DNA of 6,482 nucleotides from Candidatus Profundicultor aquiphilus. Lineage in GTDB: Bacteria; Atribacterota; Atribacteria; Atribacterales; Caldatribacteriaceae. The notes below the pieces were generated by a model that saw only the letters and a list, made by a program, of their open reading frames with translations, was not told the DNA's origin and made no database searches. Every line of letters starts with the position of its first letter. The first letter of the stretch is position 1. A program made the translations under genes and the position numbers. Shown here piece after piece: positions 5,963-6,482 of the stretch. The stretch is from contig JABUEZ010000126.1 of assembly GCA_013314795.1 (NCBI GenBank), positions 1-6,482 on the forward strand, given 5' to 3'.

Positions 5963-6018
5963 AGCTTTCGCTTTAGGTCCGTGGCTTTGCGTCCTCCCCT
6001 TTCGAGGAGTTTGCCCTT
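5946..6018 (-). ncRNA. c-di-GMP-I (GEMM-I) riboswitch aptamer
   Basis: Read on the - strand, the segment has the GEMM-I signatures in order. GGGCAAAC is the P1 5' strand. Helix CTCCTC/GGGGAG (6009-6004/5999-5994) is capped by a GAAA tetraloop (6003-6000). The conserved GACGCAAAGCC spans 5993-5983. CCTAAAG...CTATGG in P3 forms the tetraloop-receptor-like internal loop, and GGCCGGGTTGCC ends the aptamer and closes P1. The class binds the bacterial second messenger cyclic di-GMP. It lies 62 nt upstream of the protease start with no gene between, so it should control that gene. It is the most secure regulatory element in the window. Confidence 0.95.
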
Positions 6019-6035
6019 TCATTCCCTTTCTAACC

Positions 6036-6041
6036 TATATA
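6036..6041 (-). promoter_or_regulatory. Candidate -10 element for the riboswitch-protease transcript
   Basis: TATATA on the - strand (6041-6036) would start transcription about 6028, some 10 nt before the aptamer, which is appropriate spacing. The matching -35 at 17 bp (AAAGTT) is poor, so this is only a candidate. Confidence 0.3.
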
Positions 6042-6193
6042 TCGGCATAAAGGGAGAAAACTTTAGGGGTTCGCAAAAATTTGTGGGATTCCTGTTGTTA
6101 AGTCCCAAGTATTGAACTGCCAAGCCAGGAGAAATATGGAAGTAATTGAAGCGCTGAACACGGTCTGATAGGGGAGGAATCCCAAAAACAAAA

Positions 6194-6419
6194 GAGATGC
6201 TGAACTTAGTTCTGCGTGAGGCAGGGGGATGTCTACCCTGAATTTATTTCAGGGTCTCATTTTATCTTGAGATACCGAAACAAGTTCGGCATGACGTTTG
6301 AAAAGGCTTCGCTGGTTTAGAATAACGGATTTTGACTATCACTCTGAACTGACCGGTGGATTCCCTGTCGTCCTGAACTGACGGTATTTCCGTCATCCTG
6401 AACGTGTTTCAGGATCCAT
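6194..6419. repeat. Cluster of dispersed CTGAAC-type palindromic repeats
   Basis: Several diverged units share a CTGAAC...GTTTCAG theme in both orientations. Units are: GAGATGCTGAACTTAG (from 6194); CCCTGAA-TTTAT-TTCAGGG, a 7-bp hairpin (6236-6254); GAGATACCGAAAC...GCATGACG (6269-6296); truncated CTGAACTGAC pieces near 6343 and 6372; and CGTCATCCTGAAC...TTTCAGGATC (6391-6418). They match the left-end copy at 108-136. The rest of 6061-6482 shows no gene or RNA I recognise. Confidence 0.6.
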
Positions 6420-6482
6420 CGTGTCCGGGTGAGATTTATGCGCGGGTGGGGAGGGAGGAAACGGGGGTATGTTCCGGGTCGG

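Noticed and set aside
5885..6022. Upstream extension of the protease reading frame to an ATG at 6022 (387 residues)
   Set aside because: The extra 46 codons run through the c-di-GMP aptamer and would put the signal peptide in the middle of the protein. The ATG at 5884 has a good Shine-Dalgarno and starts a perfect lipoprotein signal.

Overview
The window is a bacterial surface-lipoprotein locus. All five credible coding genes begin with a hydrophobic signal peptide ending in a lipobox-like Gly/Ser-Cys. All five encode extracytoplasmic proteins built from beta-sandwich modules, Pro/Thr linkers and, in three cases, many cysteines. No housekeeping gene fixes the taxonomy. Moderate GC content, c-di-GMP signalling, and dispersed CTGAAC...GTTTCAG and GCGAG...GAAGCAA intergenic repeats suggest an environmental, possibly thermophilic or candidate-phylum bacterium. 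That placement is a weak inference.

Layout, left to right. Positions 1-267 are noncoding: two dispersed repeats, an 18-bp perfect palindrome and a promoter-like TATAAT. Nothing was recognised in 137-208. From about 268 to 415 lies an elaborately foldable leader RNA of unknown class, followed by two tandem paralogous lipoproteins on the + strand (450-1187 and 1259-1816). These share a near-identical Cys-rich C-terminal tail and are separated by a strong intrinsic terminator. A small lipoprotein with a carboxypeptidase-regulatory-like domain lies convergently on the - strand (1855-2229). A 507-bp noncoding stretch (2233-2739) separates it from a 651-residue mosaic lipoprotein with two PKD domains on the + strand (2740-4695). 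A perfect 15-bp bidirectional terminator (4719-4756) divides that gene from a convergent - strand gene (4859-5884) encoding a zinc metalloprotease lipoprotein with HExxHxxGxxxH. Upstream of the protease, on the - strand, is a clear c-di-GMP-I (GEMM-I) riboswitch (5946-6018), then a possible terminator and a hairpin that can hide the ribosome binding site. Positions 6061-6482 hold several more dispersed repeats and no gene.

Working model (inference): a c-di-GMP-responsive riboswitch sets the level of a surface-tethered metzincin-like protease next to a set of cell-surface lipoproteins that could be its substrates or partners. This would parallel the protease/adhesin switch known in Clostridioides difficile. 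The unassigned leader RNA before the first lipoprotein could be a second regulatory RNA in the same locus.
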